Counted from the stretch's first letter, positions 32,391 to 41,876 are shown. The stretch: 64,000 nt of DNA from Bordetella genomosp. 1 (GCF_002261335.1 NZ_NEVL01000003.1:1674001-1738000); one strand, 5' to 3'. Numbers and translations are program-made. Notes: generated by a model from the letters alone, not told the origin.

Positions 32391-32898
32391 CATTTCCGTC
32401 GCCGGATTCGGTCTCCGCGAGTGCGCCGAAGTCGCCTGCACGATCGGCAGCAGCAGCAGCGACGGAAGACAGCGACGCGCGGGCCACGGAAATGCGCGCG
32501 ATCCGCGCCAGCGTCCCCGCCGAAGTCGAAGCCAAAGCCGAAGCCAGCCCACGCAGGGCTGCCGCCAGGCCGCCCGGCACACCGCACGCCCCCACGAACC
32601 ACACCCGCACAGCACGCACCGACACGCCCCGGACGCGGGCCGCGGGCGCGCAGCCGCGCGCCGGCGACAATGCGGCTGCGAGGCCGTGCCGGACGTGGAA
32701 GATCGGGAACCGGAAAAACACGTGTGTCTTCAAATGCGTACAGTTAATCTGCCGGACCGGGGTCCGGCTGCCCGCAAGCACAATGCCTGCGCCTGGCACC
32801 GCGCGCCAGTCGGACTGGAGGCGAGCCGCGCGCGCCATGCGCGATGCGGCGTAACGGTGCAGAGCAAAAAGCACAGAACGGAATCGCAGAACACGGCG

Positions 32899-32936
32899 CA
32901 ACTCGCGCCGCCATGTTCAACTCGCGCCGCCATGTT
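32899..32936. repeat. 19-bp tandem duplication
   Basis: CAACTCGCGCCGCCATGTT occurs twice in a row (32899-32917 and 32918-32936) without mismatch. It lies in the gene-poor region after tRNA-fMet. Confidence 0.9.
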
Positions 32937-32999
32937 CGACAGGGCTGCATCGGGAACCGCGCGCGGACGACGCCCGCGCCAGGTCTCGATGACGATCGC

Positions 33000-33030
33000 A
33001 AGTGAACCTGAACCGTCGAAGTGAACTGAA
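33000..33030. repeat. Degenerate direct repeat spaced by 19 bp
   Basis: AAGTGAACCTGAA (33000-33012) and AAGTGAACTGAA (33019-33030) differ by one base insertion and start 19 bp apart, about two helix turns. That spacing suits a dimeric DNA-binding protein, though no regulator gene adjoins it. Confidence 0.5.
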
Positions 33031-33263
33031 TCATCCTGGCCGGAACGGGAAAGGGGCCGATCGGCCACACCTTTGCCCGCCGGAGCGACCCGCCGCCAGC
33101 CTGATCCAGGCCGGGTGCCGCAGACGATCCCTAGACGTCAATCCGCGCAACATGCACCGCGGACGCCAATGGCTGCTGAACGAACTGTCGACCGCCGCTG
33201 CTTGGGCAGGCGGCTCGACGCGTCAGCCTATGAGAGGAATTATACCGCCTGCGGCCGGCAGCC

Positions 33264-33299
33264 GGCCAGCGCGGCGGCCAGCGCGGCGGCCAGCGCGCC
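33264..33299. repeat. Three 12-bp GC-rich tandem repeats
   Basis: GGCCAGCGCGGC is repeated three times without gaps (33264-33275, 33276-33287, 33288-33299), the last with one or two changes. It lies just before the 3' end of the LysR gene. Confidence 0.8.
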
Positions 33300-33338
33300 G
33301 GGCCCCGGCCCGCGGCCGGCAGCGTGGCCCGGCGCCGC

Positions 33339-34247
33339 TCAGCGCCGCAGGTCCCGATCCCAGGGCGCCGAGCCCAGCCGCTCGACCAGGAAATCCAGCA
33401 TGGTGCGCAGAATCAGCGGCATCTGGCGGCGCGAGGCGTAGACCCCGTGGATGCCCAGCACCTGCGGCTCGGAGTCCGGCAGGATGGCGCGCAGGCGCCC
33501 CGCCGCCACCTCGGGCGCGGCCAGGTAGGTGGGCAACAGCGCGATGCCGGCACCGCCCAGCGCGGCACGCATCAGCACCACGGCCTCGTTGGCGGTGATG
33601 TTGCCGCTCACCGGCACGTCCACGGTTTCGCCGTCACGCACGAAGCGCCACAGACTGCGGCCAAAGTAGGAATGCGTGAGGCAGTTGTGCAGCGACAGGT
33701 CTTCGGCGCGCGCCGGCAGGCCCGCTCTCTCGATATAGGACGGCGCGGCACACACCAGGGAGCGGCAATCGGCGAGATGGCGCGCGATCAGGTTGGGATC
33801 GACGTCGTTGGTGATGCGCACGGCCAGGTCCACGCGCTCTTCCACCAGATTGACCGCGCGATCGACCAGCATCAGGTCCACCGAGGCGCCGGGGTAGCGC
33901 GTGACGAAGTCGCTCACCACGCCGACCAGCTGGCTGGTGCCGAACGACATGGGCGCCGTCACGCGCAACAGGCCGCGGGGCGCGGCCTCCGGCGTGGCGA
34001 CCGCGTCGCGCATGTCGCCCACCAGATCCAGCATGCGGCGACAGCGCGGCAGGGTTTCGGCCCCGGCCGGGGTAAGACTGAGACGCCGCGTCGTGCGGTG
34101 CAGCAGCCGTATCCCCACCCACTCCTCGAGCTCGGCGAGATAGCGCGACACCATGGCGCGGGACATGTCCAGATGGGTGGCGGCCGCCGACAGACTGCCG
34201 CGGTCGGCCACTTCCACAAAGACCTGCATGGCTTTCAGACGATCCAT
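33339..34247 (-). CDS. LysR-family transcriptional regulator
   Basis: This 302-residue protein has the N-terminal winged helix (FVEVADRGSLSAAATHLDMSRA) of the CrgA/DmlR-like group and a C-terminal effector-binding fold. The ATG at 34247 gives MDRLKAMQVFVEV. It lies downstream of the COG0523 gene on the same strand and has its own leader with AT-rich promoter-like sequence. No divergent partner adjoins it, so the target is unclear. Confidence 0.9.
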   Translation of the reverse strand: MDRLKAMQVFVEVADRGSLSAAATHLDMSRAMVSRYLAELEEWVGIRLLHRTTRRLSLTPAGAETLPRCRRMLDLVGDMRDAVATPEAAPRGLLRVTAPMSFGTSQLVGVVSDFVTRYPGASVDLMLVDRAVNLVEERVDLAVRITNDVDPNLIARHLADCRSLVCAAPSYIERAGLPARAEDLSLHNCLTHSYFGRSLWRFVRDGETVDVPVSGNITANEAVVLMRAALGGAGIALLPTYLAAPEVAAGRLRAILPDSEPQVLGIHGVYASRRQMPLILRTMLDFLVERLGSAPWDRDLRR

Positions 34248-34331
34248 GATTGTCTCGTTTGACGCATCAGATTGACATTGTTTATACCGTATTTTGATCG
34301 GATGGAGCCCACCCCGAGCCGCCGGGCGCGC

Positions 34332-34358
34332 AAAAAAATCGCTCCCGGGTGGAGCGAT
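34332..34358 (-). terminator. Terminator after the COG0523 GTPase gene
   Basis: On the minus strand ATCGCTCC pairs with GGAGCGAT (8 bp, 5-base loop) and a T-rich run follows. It separates the GTPase gene from the downstream LysR gene. Confidence 0.88.
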
Positions 34359-34384
34359 GCGCAGGTGGCCGGGCAGGCAGGCGC

Positions 34385-35410
34385 TTAGCGGGGTGGCTGG
34401 TGCAGCGCGCGTCGCACCAGCGTCTGGACCGTGTCGGCGGACAGGCCGCGCAGGATGAAGACCAGCCGCGAATCGCGGCCGTCGCCCGGCCATTGCGGCA
34501 GGGTCTCGAGCGGATAGAGCTGCCGGTGCACCCCGTGCACCGCGCAGGGCAGCGCGTCGCCGGTGAAGCAGATCATGCCCTTGATGCGCAGCAGCCCCTT
34601 GTCGTAGCGCGCCTGCACGTCGTGCATGCCCGCGAGAAACTGGCCGCGCGTAAGCGGCGCCGCCAGCGTCATGGAGAAGTGCTCGACCTGCGCGTGACCG
34701 CCGAGCCGGCCGGGCATGCCCGCCGGACTGCGGTAGGCCGAGAGCCAGCCGTCGAGACTGTGCGCGGAACTGCGTTCGCGCACCAGCGCCGCCTCGCCCA
34801 GCATCGCATCGAGCGGCAGATCCGGCCGCACCACGGTACAGGGCACGCCGGGATTGATGCGCATGACCTCGGCGCGCGCGCTTTCGAGCCGCGCCGGGTT
34901 GACGAGGTCGGCCTTGCTGAACGCCACGACGTCGGCGAGCGCCAGCTGCTGCGTGGCTTCCGGTTGCGTGCGCAAATGATTGTGCAGGTGCTGCGCATCG
35001 GCCACGGCGATCGCGCCGCGATAGACGTAGCGCTCGGCCAGGAACGGGTCGGTGCGCAGCGTGAAGAGGATGGGCGCGGGGCTGGCCAGGCCGGTGGTCT
35101 CGATGAGCACGCGCTTGAATGGGCGGATGCGCCGCTGCAGCGCCAGCATGAAGAGCGATTTGAGCGTGTCGACCAGGCCGCCGCTGACGGTGCAGCAGAT
35201 GCACCCGCCCTCCAGCAGCACGATGCGATCGTCGACGACGCGCACCAATTGGTGATCGATGCCGATGTCGCCAAGCTCGTTGACGATGACCGCGGCGTCC
35301 GCGTACGCGGGATCGCGCACCAGGCGATTCAACAGCGTGGTTTTGCCGCTACCCAGAAATCCGGTCAGGACGGTCAGGCCGATCCGACGCTCTTGCAACG
35401 CCCCACTCAT
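34385..35410 (-). CDS. COG0523 (CobW/YeiR-type) GTP-binding metal chaperone
   Basis: This 341-residue G3E-family GTPase has Walker A GFLGSGKTTL at residues 17-26 and the metal-binding motif GGCICC with cysteines at 70, 72 and 73. A guanine-specificity SKAD motif and a C-terminal CobW domain follow. Family members hand zinc or cobalt to target proteins or cobalamin synthesis. No cobalamin genes or Zur box are seen nearby, so the metal and client are unknown. The ATG at 35410 is chosen over a GTG one codon earlier. Confidence 0.9.
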   Translation of the reverse strand: MSGALQERRIGLTVLTGFLGSGKTTLLNRLVRDPAYADAAVIVNELGDIGIDHQLVRVVDDRIVLLEGGCICCTVSGGLVDTLKSLFMLALQRRIRPFKRVLIETTGLASPAPILFTLRTDPFLAERYVYRGAIAVADAQHLHNHLRTQPEATQQLALADVVAFSKADLVNPARLESARAEVMRINPGVPCTVVRPDLPLDAMLGEAALVRERSSAHSLDGWLSAYRSPAGMPGRLGGHAQVEHFSMTLAAPLTRGQFLAGMHDVQARYDKGLLRIKGMICFTGDALPCAVHGVHRQLYPLETLPQWPGDGRDSRLVFILRGLSADTVQTLVRRALHQPPR

Positions 35411-35583
35411 CACGCTTTACGACACGCCACGCGCGCCCCTCCTACTGGCGATACCGCCTTGTTTTGCGGGATCTTAGTACAAGCCAGGACAGGCGGCTAT
35501 GCGCCCCGCAACAACGCCCGGGGCCGACCTGTTACGCTGGGAGCAGACCGTTGCGCGCACACCACCCCACCAGGAGCCCGCCC

Positions 35584-35952
35584 ATGTCATTGCATCACGC
35601 CCGCCCCGGCGAACCCATCGACATCCGTCCGTTGGGGCCGAGCCTGCGCGACACGCCGTCCAAGGCGTTGGTGCGTTCCGATCAGATCGAGGTGTTGCGG
35701 CTCACGATGATGGCCGGCGAAACGCGGCCGCCGCACGAGATCGCGGCAAGCGCGATCACGCTGCAGTGTCTGGAGGGCGTGGTGGAAGTCACGGCCTATG
35801 GCGTGACGCAGTCGCTCGGCGAAGGCACGCTGATGTTTCTGGCGGCGGGCGTGCCGCACAGCCTGCGCGCGATCACCGATACCTCGGTGCTGGTCACGCT
35901 GTTTCTGAATCGCGCCCCGCTGCCCGAGGCCACGCTCGCGCCGGGCGCCTGA
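35584..35952 (+). CDS. Small cupin-domain protein
   Basis: This 122-residue protein is a single cupin barrel. The segment ITLQCLEGVVEVTAYG resembles cupin motif 1 and AAGVPHSLRAITDTSVLVTLF motif 2, but only part of the usual metal-binding histidines is present (H at PPHE and PH). CAGGAG lies before the ATG. It is divergent from the COG0523 gene with about 170 bp between. A binding or regulatory role is possible; no substrate is evident. Confidence 0.75.
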   Translation: MSLHHARPGEPIDIRPLGPSLRDTPSKALVRSDQIEVLRLTMMAGETRPPHEIAASAITLQCLEGVVEVTAYGVTQSLGEGTLMFLAAGVPHSLRAITDTSVLVTLFLNRAPLPEATLAPGA

Positions 35953-36027
35953 GACACTCGGCGCACCACACACGGGGTGCCCCGCAAATCACGCACGGCA
36001 AGACGCAAACGCGGCGCGCAGAAAGCC

Positions 36028-36057
36028 AAAAGGGCCATTCACTTGCGTGAATGGCCC
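36028..36057 (-). terminator. Terminator after tRNA-Asn
   Basis: An 11-bp stem GGGCCATTCAC/GTGAATGGCCC with a 4-base loop is followed on the minus strand by TTTT. Confidence 0.85.
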
Positions 36058-36067
36058 CGTAATTCTT

Positions 36068-36143
36068 TGGCTCCCCGAGCTGGGCTCGAACCAGCGACCT
36101 GCGGATTAACAGTCCGTCGCTCTACCGACTGAGCTATCGGGGA
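36068..36143 (-). tRNA. tRNA-Asn (GTT)
   Basis: The 76-nt cloverleaf on the minus strand has acceptor stem TCCCCGA/TCGGGGA, anticodon GTT in GACTGTTAATC, a normal T-loop GGTTCGAGCC and encoded CCA. Confidence 0.98.
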
Positions 36144-36159
36144 ACTGCTAAGAAACGAG

Positions 36160-36188
36160 ATTATGAAGGAATTTTTCGAAGTGTGCAA
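36160..36188 (-). promoter_or_regulatory. Promoter of tRNA-Asn
   Basis: On the minus strand TTGCAC (36188-36183) and CATAAT (36165-36160) are 17 bases apart. The tRNA begins 16 bases after the -10 box. The -35 box is identical to that of tRNA-fMet. Confidence 0.8.
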
Positions 36189-36223
36189 GCGAAGGGCCGC
36201 GCGAAAATTTTTTGCGGCGCAGC

Positions 36224-36253
36224 TTCACAGCCCTCGAAAACTTCTGATATGAT
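36224..36253 (+). promoter_or_regulatory. Candidate promoter of tRNA-Thr
   Basis: TTCACA (36224-36229) and TATGAT (36248-36253) are 18 bases apart and point toward tRNA-Thr, leaving about 110 bases of leader that would be trimmed off. Confidence 0.55.
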
Positions 36254-36367
36254 CTCGGTCTTTCCTGATTTGCATACGCAGCAAGACATGTCTTGCCTCC
36301 AGATCATCGGAGTGGGCAACAAACCCGGCGCGGCGAATCGAGAAAACAAAACAAAGCACAGGTTTTA

Positions 36368-36443
36368 GCCGGCATAGCTCAGTTGGTAGAGCAGCGCATT
36401 CGTAATGCGAAGGTCGGGGGTTCGACTCCTCTTGCCGGCACCA
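36368..36443 (+). tRNA. tRNA-Thr (CGT)
   Basis: The 76-nt cloverleaf has acceptor stem GCCGGCA/TGCCGGC, anticodon CGT in ATTCGTAAT, and encoded CCA. It closely matches the E. coli thrW tRNA. Confidence 0.98.
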
Positions 36444-36453
36444 GGTTGTACAC

Positions 36454-36486
36454 AAAGGGCCACCCAATCGGGTGGCCCTTTGCTTT
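36454..36486 (+). terminator. Terminator after tRNA-Thr
   Basis: A perfect 12-bp stem AAAGGGCCACCC/GGGTGGCCCTTT with a 4-base loop starts 10 bases after the tRNA and ends in a T-rich tract. Confidence 0.9.
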
Positions 36487-36598
36487 GTGCCGCCCGCCAC
36501 CTCGCGCGCCGCACGAGCCCGACATCGTTGAAGCAAAACGCCGCCCCGACGGGCGGCGTGCGGACGTCATTCAAGCCGGACGGCGCGGGCCTGCCGCC

Positions 36599-37243
36599 CT
36601 ACTCCGCGTCGGGCTGGTTCTGCGGCTGGGCGTCGATGAAGGCCTTCACGGCGTTGCAGGCCGCGTCGATGCGCACGATCGTGGGATAGGCGCTCAGGTC
36701 GCAATCGAAACGGCGCGCGTTGTAGACCTGCGGCACCAGGCACAGGTCGGCCAGCGTGGGCGTGTCGCCATGGCAGAACCTGCCGGTGGCCTCGGAGGCG
36801 GCCAGCATGCGCTCCACCGCCTCGAGCCCCACGGCCACCCAGTGGCGATACCAGCCGTTCTTCGCGTCTTCGGAAACCTTGAGCTCGTGCTTCAGGTACT
36901 TCAGCACGCGCAGGTTGTTGAGCGGGTGGGTGTCGCAGGCGATGGCCTGCGCGATGCCACGCACGCGGGCACGGCCGAGCGGATCCGACGGCAGCAGCGG
37001 CACCTCGGGACGGGTCTCGTCGAGGTATTCGATGATCGCCATCGACTGGCCCAGCGCGGCGCCCTCGTCGACCAGCGTGGGCACCAGGGCGGCCGGGTTG
37101 AGCGCGCGGTAGGTCTCGCTCAGTTGCTGCCCGCCGTCCTTGACCAGATGCACCGGCACGGACTCGTAGGCGAGGCCCTTCAGGTTGAGCGCGATGCGCA
37201 CCCGGTAGGCGGCCGAACTGCGGAAATAGCCGTACAACTGCAT
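36599..37243 (-). CDS. maiA: Maleylacetoacetate isomerase (zeta-class glutathione transferase)
   Basis: This 214-residue cytosolic enzyme uses glutathione to convert maleylacetoacetate or maleylpyruvate to the fumaryl form in aromatic (tyrosine or gentisate) breakdown. The zeta-class signature SSAAYRVRIALNLKG lies at residues 9-23, and the C-terminal helical domain has the usual DTHPLNNLRVL. AGGAG precedes the ATG. Neighbouring genes of tyrosine breakdown are absent, so either isomerase role is possible. Confidence 0.9.
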   Translation of the reverse strand: MQLYGYFRSSAAYRVRIALNLKGLAYESVPVHLVKDGGQQLSETYRALNPAALVPTLVDEGAALGQSMAIIEYLDETRPEVPLLPSDPLGRARVRGIAQAIACDTHPLNNLRVLKYLKHELKVSEDAKNGWYRHWVAVGLEAVERMLAASEATGRFCHGDTPTLADLCLVPQVYNARRFDCDLSAYPTIVRIDAACNAVKAFIDAQPQNQPDAE

Positions 37244-37301
37244 GGATCCTGTCTCCTGTTGGTGTTATCGGCCGCGCCTGCCGGCGCGGCGCGTGTCGCG
37301 A

Positions 37302-38279
37302 TCAATCCAGCGTTTCGATCTGCGCGCTCTTGCGCGACAGGCCCTTGGGCAGCGGAAACGCCACGTTTTCCTCGAGGCCCGGCATGGTGCGCACGGACAC
37401 CGCGCCCAGCTCGCGCACGCGCTCGATCACCTGCTGCACCAGCACCTCGGGCGCCGACGCGCCGGCGGTGATGCCGATACGCTGCTTGCCCTGCAGCCAC
37501 GCCGGGTCGATCGCGGCCGCGCCGTCCACGAGGTGCGCGGGCACGCCGATGCGCTCGGCCACTTCGCGCAGGCGATTCGAATTGGAGCTGTTGGGGCTGC
37601 CCACCACGAGCACCAGGTCCGATTGCGGCGCCAGCACCTTGACCGCGTCCTGGCGATTCTGGGTGGCATAGCAGATGTCGCTCTTCTTGGGCTCGACGAT
37701 GGAGGGGAAGCGCGCCTTGAGCGCGGCCGAGACCGTGGCGGCGTCGTCGACCGACAGCGTGGTCTGGGTGACGTAGGCGAGATTGTCGGGATTGTCGACC
37801 TCGAGCGCGGCCACGTCTTCCGCCGTCTCGACCAGGTACATGCCGCCCTGCGCCTGGCCCAGCGTGCCCTCGACCTCGGGGTGGCCCTTGTGGCCGATCA
37901 TCACGATCTCGCGGCCGGCGGCGCGCATGCGCGCCACTTCGACGTGCACCTTGGTGACCAGCGGGCAGGTGGCATCGAACACGCGCAGGCCGCGCGCGTC
38001 GGCCTCGGCCCGCACCGCCTTGGAGACGCCGTGCGCCGAGAACACCACGATGGCGCCGGCCGGGGCCTGCTCGAGCTCGTCGATGAAGATGGCGCCCTTG
38101 GCGCGCAGGTCTTCGACCACGTAGCGGTTGTGCACGATCTCGTGGCGCACATAGATGGGCGCGCCGTGGAGCTCGAGCGCGCGCTCGACGATCTCGATGG
38201 CGCGGTCGACGCCGGCACAGAAGCCGCGCGGCTGGGCCAGCAGGACTTCGGCCTGATCGCCGGTGACGTGCTCGGACAT
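37302..38279 (-). CDS. ispH: 4-hydroxy-3-methylbut-2-enyl diphosphate reductase
   Basis: This 325-residue iron-sulfur enzyme performs the last step of the MEP pathway, giving IPP and DMAPP. The three cluster cysteines are C21 (PRGFCAGV), C105 (DATCPLV) and C202 (ICYATQNRQ); E/T/S residues of the active site (SNSNRL) are present. Its start overlaps the fkpB stop by one base (TAATG), so they are coupled, the same pairing as in E. coli. Its products feed the squalene genes at 54.8-57.9 kb. Confidence 0.97.
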   Translation of the reverse strand: MSEHVTGDQAEVLLAQPRGFCAGVDRAIEIVERALELHGAPIYVRHEIVHNRYVVEDLRAKGAIFIDELEQAPAGAIVVFSAHGVSKAVRAEADARGLRVFDATCPLVTKVHVEVARMRAAGREIVMIGHKGHPEVEGTLGQAQGGMYLVETAEDVAALEVDNPDNLAYVTQTTLSVDDAATVSAALKARFPSIVEPKKSDICYATQNRQDAVKVLAPQSDLVLVVGSPNSSNSNRLREVAERIGVPAHLVDGAAAIDPAWLQGKQRIGITAGASAPEVLVQQVIERVRELGAVSVRTMPGLEENVAFPLPKGLSRKSAQIETLD

Positions 38280-38734
38280 TACAGGACCCCCAGGATGGAC
38301 ACGTCGACGCGCAGGCGCGTGCCGGCCATCGGATGGTTGAAATCGAACAGCGCCCAGTCGTCGTTGAGCTCCTTGAGCACGCCCGAGTAGCGGCCGCCGT
38401 TGGGGGCGGCGAACTCGACCAGGTCGCCCGGGGCGAAGGTGGCGTCGGCGCCGGCGTGTTCGGCCAGCATCTTGCGCGTGACCTTCTGGATCAGATCGGG
38501 ATTGCGGTCGCCGTAGGCGTCGGCGGGCTCGAGCGTGTAGCTGAACTGCTCGCCTTCGCCGTGGCCGACCAGCGGCGCCTCCATGCCGGGCGCCCACTGG
38601 CCGCCGCCCATCTGCAGGGTGGCGGGGCGGCCGTCGAAGGTGTCGGTGAACACCGAGCCCTCGGCCGGGCCCGAGGCCAGGACGATGCGGTAGTGCAGGG
38701 TGAGGTAGGAATCCGGCTGGATGGAAACAGTCAT
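38279..38734 (-). CDS. fkpB: FKBP-type peptidyl-prolyl isomerase (FkpB/SlpA)
   Basis: This 151-residue cytosolic prolyl isomerase and chaperone has the FKBP fold with an inserted flap, like SlpA ([53 protein letters not shown]). The ATG at 38734 gives [15 protein letters not shown]. It overlaps ispH and is divergent from radC with about 70 bp between. Confidence 0.94.
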   Translation of the reverse strand: MTVSIQPDSYLTLHYRIVLASGPAEGSVFTDTFDGRPATLQMGGGQWAPGMEAPLVGHGEGEQFSYTLEPADAYGDRNPDLIQKVTRKMLAEHAGADATFAPGDLVEFAAPNGGRYSGVLKELNDDWALFDFNHPMAGTRLRVDVSILGVL

Positions 38735-38806
38735 TTTGCGTGGCGCGGCGCCAGGGCTCTGGCACCGTAGAAGGACGTCGATAAACCTGATTTTAGAGCC
38801 TAGACG

Positions 38807-39484
38807 ATGAACCTGCCCGCCCGCATCCCCGAAACCGAACGTCCGCGCGAGCGGCTGGCCTCCCAGGGGGCCTGCGCCCTGCACGATTCCGAGCTGCTCG
38901 CGCTCATCCTGCGCACCGGCGTCCCGGGCGCCAATGCCCTGGAACTGGCGCGCGCGCTGATGCTGCGCTATGGCGGCCTGCGCGGCGCCCTGGCCGCGCC
39001 CCTGCCCGAGCTGCGCCAGGTCCATGGCATGGGCACGGCCAAGGCGTGCAGCCTGGCGGCGGTGCTGGAGCTGGCGCGCCGCGCCCACATCGAGCCGCTG
39101 CGCTCGCGCGACCTGATGTCGCACCCCGACGCGGTGCGCAGCTACTGCATCGCGGCGCTGGGCCACCTGGAGATCGAGCTGTGCATGGCGCTGTTCCTCG
39201 ACCAGCGCCTGCACCTGATCGAATGCTGCGAGCTGGCGCGCGGCACGCTGAACCAGGCGGCGATCTACCCGCGCGAGGTGGTGCGGGAGGCGTTGCGGCA
39301 CCATGCCGCCGCGCTGATCCTGGCGCACAACCACCCCTCGGGGGCGGCGCAGCCCAGCGCCGCAGACCTGGCCCTGACGCGCCAGCTCAAGCAGGCGCTG
39401 GCGCTGGTCGACGTGCGTTTGGTGGACCATCTCATCGTGGCGCGCGACCAGGCGGTGTCGCTGGCCGAGCGCGGCCAGCTCTGA
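38807..39484 (+). CDS. radC: RadC-family JAB-domain protein
   Basis: This 225-residue protein has an N-terminal helix-hairpin-helix region and a C-terminal JAB/MPN metalloprotease-like domain with zinc ligands H174 and H176 (HNHPSG) and D187. Despite the name, a DNA-repair role is doubtful and the function is unknown. It is divergent from fkpB-ispH and 92 bp upstream of kynB. Confidence 0.94.
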   Translation: MNLPARIPETERPRERLASQGACALHDSELLALILRTGVPGANALELARALMLRYGGLRGALAAPLPELRQVHGMGTAKACSLAAVLELARRAHIEPLRSRDLMSHPDAVRSYCIAALGHLEIELCMALFLDQRLHLIECCELARGTLNQAAIYPREVVREALRHHAAALILAHNHPSGAAQPSAADLALTRQLKQALALVDVRLVDHLIVARDQAVSLAERGQL

Positions 39485-39576
39485 GGGCGCGCCCGGCCGC
39501 CAGCGGAGCCACTTCCCTCTCGTCGGCGGGGCCGAATTTCTATAGACTAGGCGGCAGGATAAAAATTGCTTTAACC

Positions 39577-40206
39577 ATGAAACGTTTGTGGGACATTTCG
39601 CCGCCGGTTTCGGCCCGCTCTCCGGTCTTCCCCGGAGACACGCCGTATACCCAGCAATGGAAATGGTCGCTGACCCCTGACTGTCCGGTCAACGTCAGCG
39701 AGATCCGCATGTCGCCGCACGTCGGCGCGCATGCCGACGCCCCGCTGCACTATCAAAACGAGGCCGCCGCGATCGGCGCCGTCTCGCTCGAGCCGTTCCT
39801 GGGCCCGTGCCGCGTGATCCACGCGATCGACTGCGGTCCGCTGATCCTGCCCGAACACCTCGAACCCTGGTCGGCCGGCCTGCCGCCGCGCGTGCTCGTG
39901 CGCACCGCCAAGCACGCCAGCCTCGACTGGTGGACCGACGACTTCTCCGCCTACGCGCCGCAAACCATCGAATGGCTGCACGAGCGCGGGGTGACGCTGA
40001 TCGGCCTCGACACGCCGAGCATCGACCCCGCGTCCAGCAAGACCCTGGACAGCCATCACGTCATCCTGCGGCGCGACATCCGCGTGCTCGAGAATCTGCT
40101 GCTCGATGACGTGCCCGCGGGCGATTACGAGTTGATCGCCCTGCCGCTCAAGCTGGTCCAGGCCGACGCCAGCCCGGTGCGCGCCGTCTTGCGCGCACTC
40201 GACTGA
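39577..40206 (+). CDS. kynB: Kynurenine formamidase (arylformamidase)
   Basis: This 209-residue cyclase-family enzyme removes formate from N-formylkynurenine in tryptophan breakdown. The zinc and catalytic motif SPHVGAHADAPLHY supplies H48, H52 and D54. It lies upstream of kynA on the same strand with 169 bp between. TATAGA at 39541-39546 could be its -10 box. The third gene of the set, kynU, is not in the window. Confidence 0.95.
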   Translation: MKRLWDISPPVSARSPVFPGDTPYTQQWKWSLTPDCPVNVSEIRMSPHVGAHADAPLHYQNEAAAIGAVSLEPFLGPCRVIHAIDCGPLILPEHLEPWSAGLPPRVLVRTAKHASLDWWTDDFSAYAPQTIEWLHERGVTLIGLDTPSIDPASSKTLDSHHVILRRDIRVLENLLLDDVPAGDYELIALPLKLVQADASPVRAVLRALD

Positions 40207-40375
40207 TTCGAGTGCCCGCCGCCCCTTGCACGGGGCGGCACCGACCGTCCGCCGCGCCCACCGGCGCCGGACACGGGATCCGACATGAACCTCCTGCCTC
40301 GACCCGCCTGCCACGCGCCGTTGCGCTGGCGCTTTGCGCCCACCCTGCCCGCCCCTTGTGCCGCCGAGGTGCGCC

Positions 40376-41266
40376 ATGACTGACAAGACCACGCCGCCCA
40401 CGCCCGCCTCGGGCTGCCCCATGCACGGCAACCGCCCCGAAGACATCGTGCACACCGAACGCGCGCAGCTGGATTTCTCGCGCGACATGACCTACGGTGA
40501 CTATCTCGACCTCGACCGCATCCTGGGCGCGCAGCACCCGATGTCGCCCGAGCACAACGAGATGCTCTTCATCGTGCAGCACCAGACCAGCGAGCTCTGG
40601 ATGAAGCTGATGTTGCACGAGCTGCGAGCCGCGATCGCCAGCATCAGCCAGGACCGCCTGCCGCCCGCCTTCAAGATGCTGGCGCGCGTGAGCAAGATCA
40701 TGGAGCAGTTGGTGCACGCCTGGGACGTGCTCGCCACCATGACGCCGCCCGAGTACTCGGCACTGCGCCCGTACCTCGCCAAATCGAGCGGCTTCCAGAG
40801 CTATCAGTATCGCCAGATCGAGTTTCTGCTGGGCAACAAGAACGCCGCCATGCTGCGTCCGCACGCCCACCGGGCCGACCTGCTGGCGCAGGTGCAGGCG
40901 GCCTACGAGGCGCCGTCGCTGTATGACGAGTCGCTGCGCCTGCTGGCGCGCAACGGCATCGCGGTGCCGGCCGACCATCTCGAGCGCGACTGGACCCAGC
41001 CCTACGCGGCCAGCGACGCGGTCGAACAGGCCTGGCTCACGGTCTACCGCGACACCGATCGCTATTGGGACCTGTACCAGCTGGGCGAAAAGCTCACCGA
41101 CCTCGAGGACGCCTTCCGCCTGTGGCGTTTCCGCCACGTGACGACGGTCGAGCGGGTGATCGGATTCAAGCGCGGCACCGGCGGCACCTCGGGCGTGGAT
41201 TACCTGCGCAAGATGCTCGACGTGGTGCTGTTCCCGGAGATCTGGCGCCTGCGCACCGAGCTGTAG
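40376..41266 (+). CDS. kynA: Tryptophan 2,3-dioxygenase
   Basis: This 296-residue heme dioxygenase opens the indole ring of L-tryptophan. The conserved block [19 protein letters not shown] and the C-terminal [16 protein letters not shown] are typical. The ATG at 40376 has GAGG 6 bases before it; the frame opens slightly further upstream. A GC palindrome with one central base follows the stop (41275-41295) but has no T run. It works with the upstream kynB product. Confidence 0.96.
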   Translation: MTDKTTPPTPASGCPMHGNRPEDIVHTERAQLDFSRDMTYGDYLDLDRILGAQHPMSPEHNEMLFIVQHQTSELWMKLMLHELRAAIASISQDRLPPAFKMLARVSKIMEQLVHAWDVLATMTPPEYSALRPYLAKSSGFQSYQYRQIEFLLGNKNAAMLRPHAHRADLLAQVQAAYEAPSLYDESLRLLARNGIAVPADHLERDWTQPYAASDAVEQAWLTVYRDTDRYWDLYQLGEKLTDLEDAFRLWRFRHVTTVERVIGFKRGTGGTSGVDYLRKMLDVVLFPEIWRLRTEL

Positions 41267-41420
41267 CGCGGCGCGGCCCGGGGCAGCCCCGGGCCCGCCG
41301 GGCCGCCCCCGCCGCCCCGCCGTTGCCGTGCCGCCAAACGTCCCCGGTTTTGTGGGGCTGCCGGGGGTGGCGCGCAGGGCACGCGTGTGGCCAAACATGC
41401 CGCAAAGCGCCCGCACATGC

Positions 41421-41426
41421 TAGAAT
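41421..41426 (+). promoter_or_regulatory. Candidate extended -10 promoter of rpmE2
   Basis: TGCTAGAAT (41418-41426) fits an extended -10 element (TG-N-TAGAAT) about 85 bases before rpmE2. The -35 region is poor. Confidence 0.45.
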
Positions 41427-41510
41427 TGATGGTTACTTTCTGGATACGTGGTTGAGCGCGCGTTTTTGCCGCGCTTCGCTGGCGACCCGACCAACCCCCA
41501 AGGATTCGAA

Positions 41511-41777
41511 ATGAAAGACGGCATTCACCCCGACTACCGCGAAGTGGTCTTCCTCGATCTGCAGACCGGCAACAAGTTCGTCACGCGCTCGACCATCCAG
41601 ACGCGCGAGTCCATCGACATCGATGGCAAGACCTACCCGCTGTTCAAGTGCGACGTGACCTCCGAATCGCACCCGTTCTACACCGGCGCCCAGACCCGTA
41701 TCGTCGAAACCGGCCGCGTGGAAAAGTTCCGCGCCCGCTTCGCCCGCACGGCTGGCACCGTCAAGTCGGCTTCGTAA
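41511..41777 (+). CDS. rpmE2: 50S ribosomal protein L31 type B
   Basis: This 88-residue protein is the longer L31 form that lacks the zinc-binding CxxC pairs; only one cysteine (FKCDVTS) remains. In many bacteria this form is induced under zinc shortage, but in others it is the only L31. No Zur box was recognised upstream, so regulation is open. AAGGA lies before the ATG. Confidence 0.96.
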   Translation: MKDGIHPDYREVVFLDLQTGNKFVTRSTIQTRESIDIDGKTYPLFKCDVTSESHPFYTGAQTRIVETGRVEKFRARFARTAGTVKSAS

Positions 41778-41846
41778 TCCACGAGCCGCTGCGCCCCGCC
41801 CCATTGCGAGCAGGCCTTTCGGCCCGGCCCTTTCGGGGCGCGCAGG

Positions 41847-41876
41847 AAAAAAGCAGCCTCCGGGCTGCTTTTTTTT
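41847..41876 (+). terminator. Terminator after rpmE2
   Basis: AAAAAAGCAGCC pairs with GGCTGCTTTTTT around a TCCG tetraloop, followed by further T residues. Confidence 0.93.

Larger units (their letters stand above)
32391..33338. other. Gene-poor 948-bp region with short repeats
   Basis: No frame here has recognisable protein similarity or a good ribosome binding site. Seen in it are a 19-bp tandem duplication (32899-32936), a degenerate 12-13 bp direct repeat (33000-33012 and 33019-33030), a perfect TATAAT on the minus strand (33244-33239), and three 12-bp GC-rich tandem units (33264-33299). It could hold a small RNA, a decayed gene or a regulatory region. Confidence 0.5.

Noticed and set aside
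36144..36443. Integrated element at the tRNA-Asn or tRNA-Thr genes
   Set aside because: No integrase, no duplicated tRNA 3' end and no change of composition was seen around them.
41267..41510. Zur box before rpmE2
   Set aside because: No GTTATA-type palindrome was found, although the C-minus L31 gene would make it plausible.
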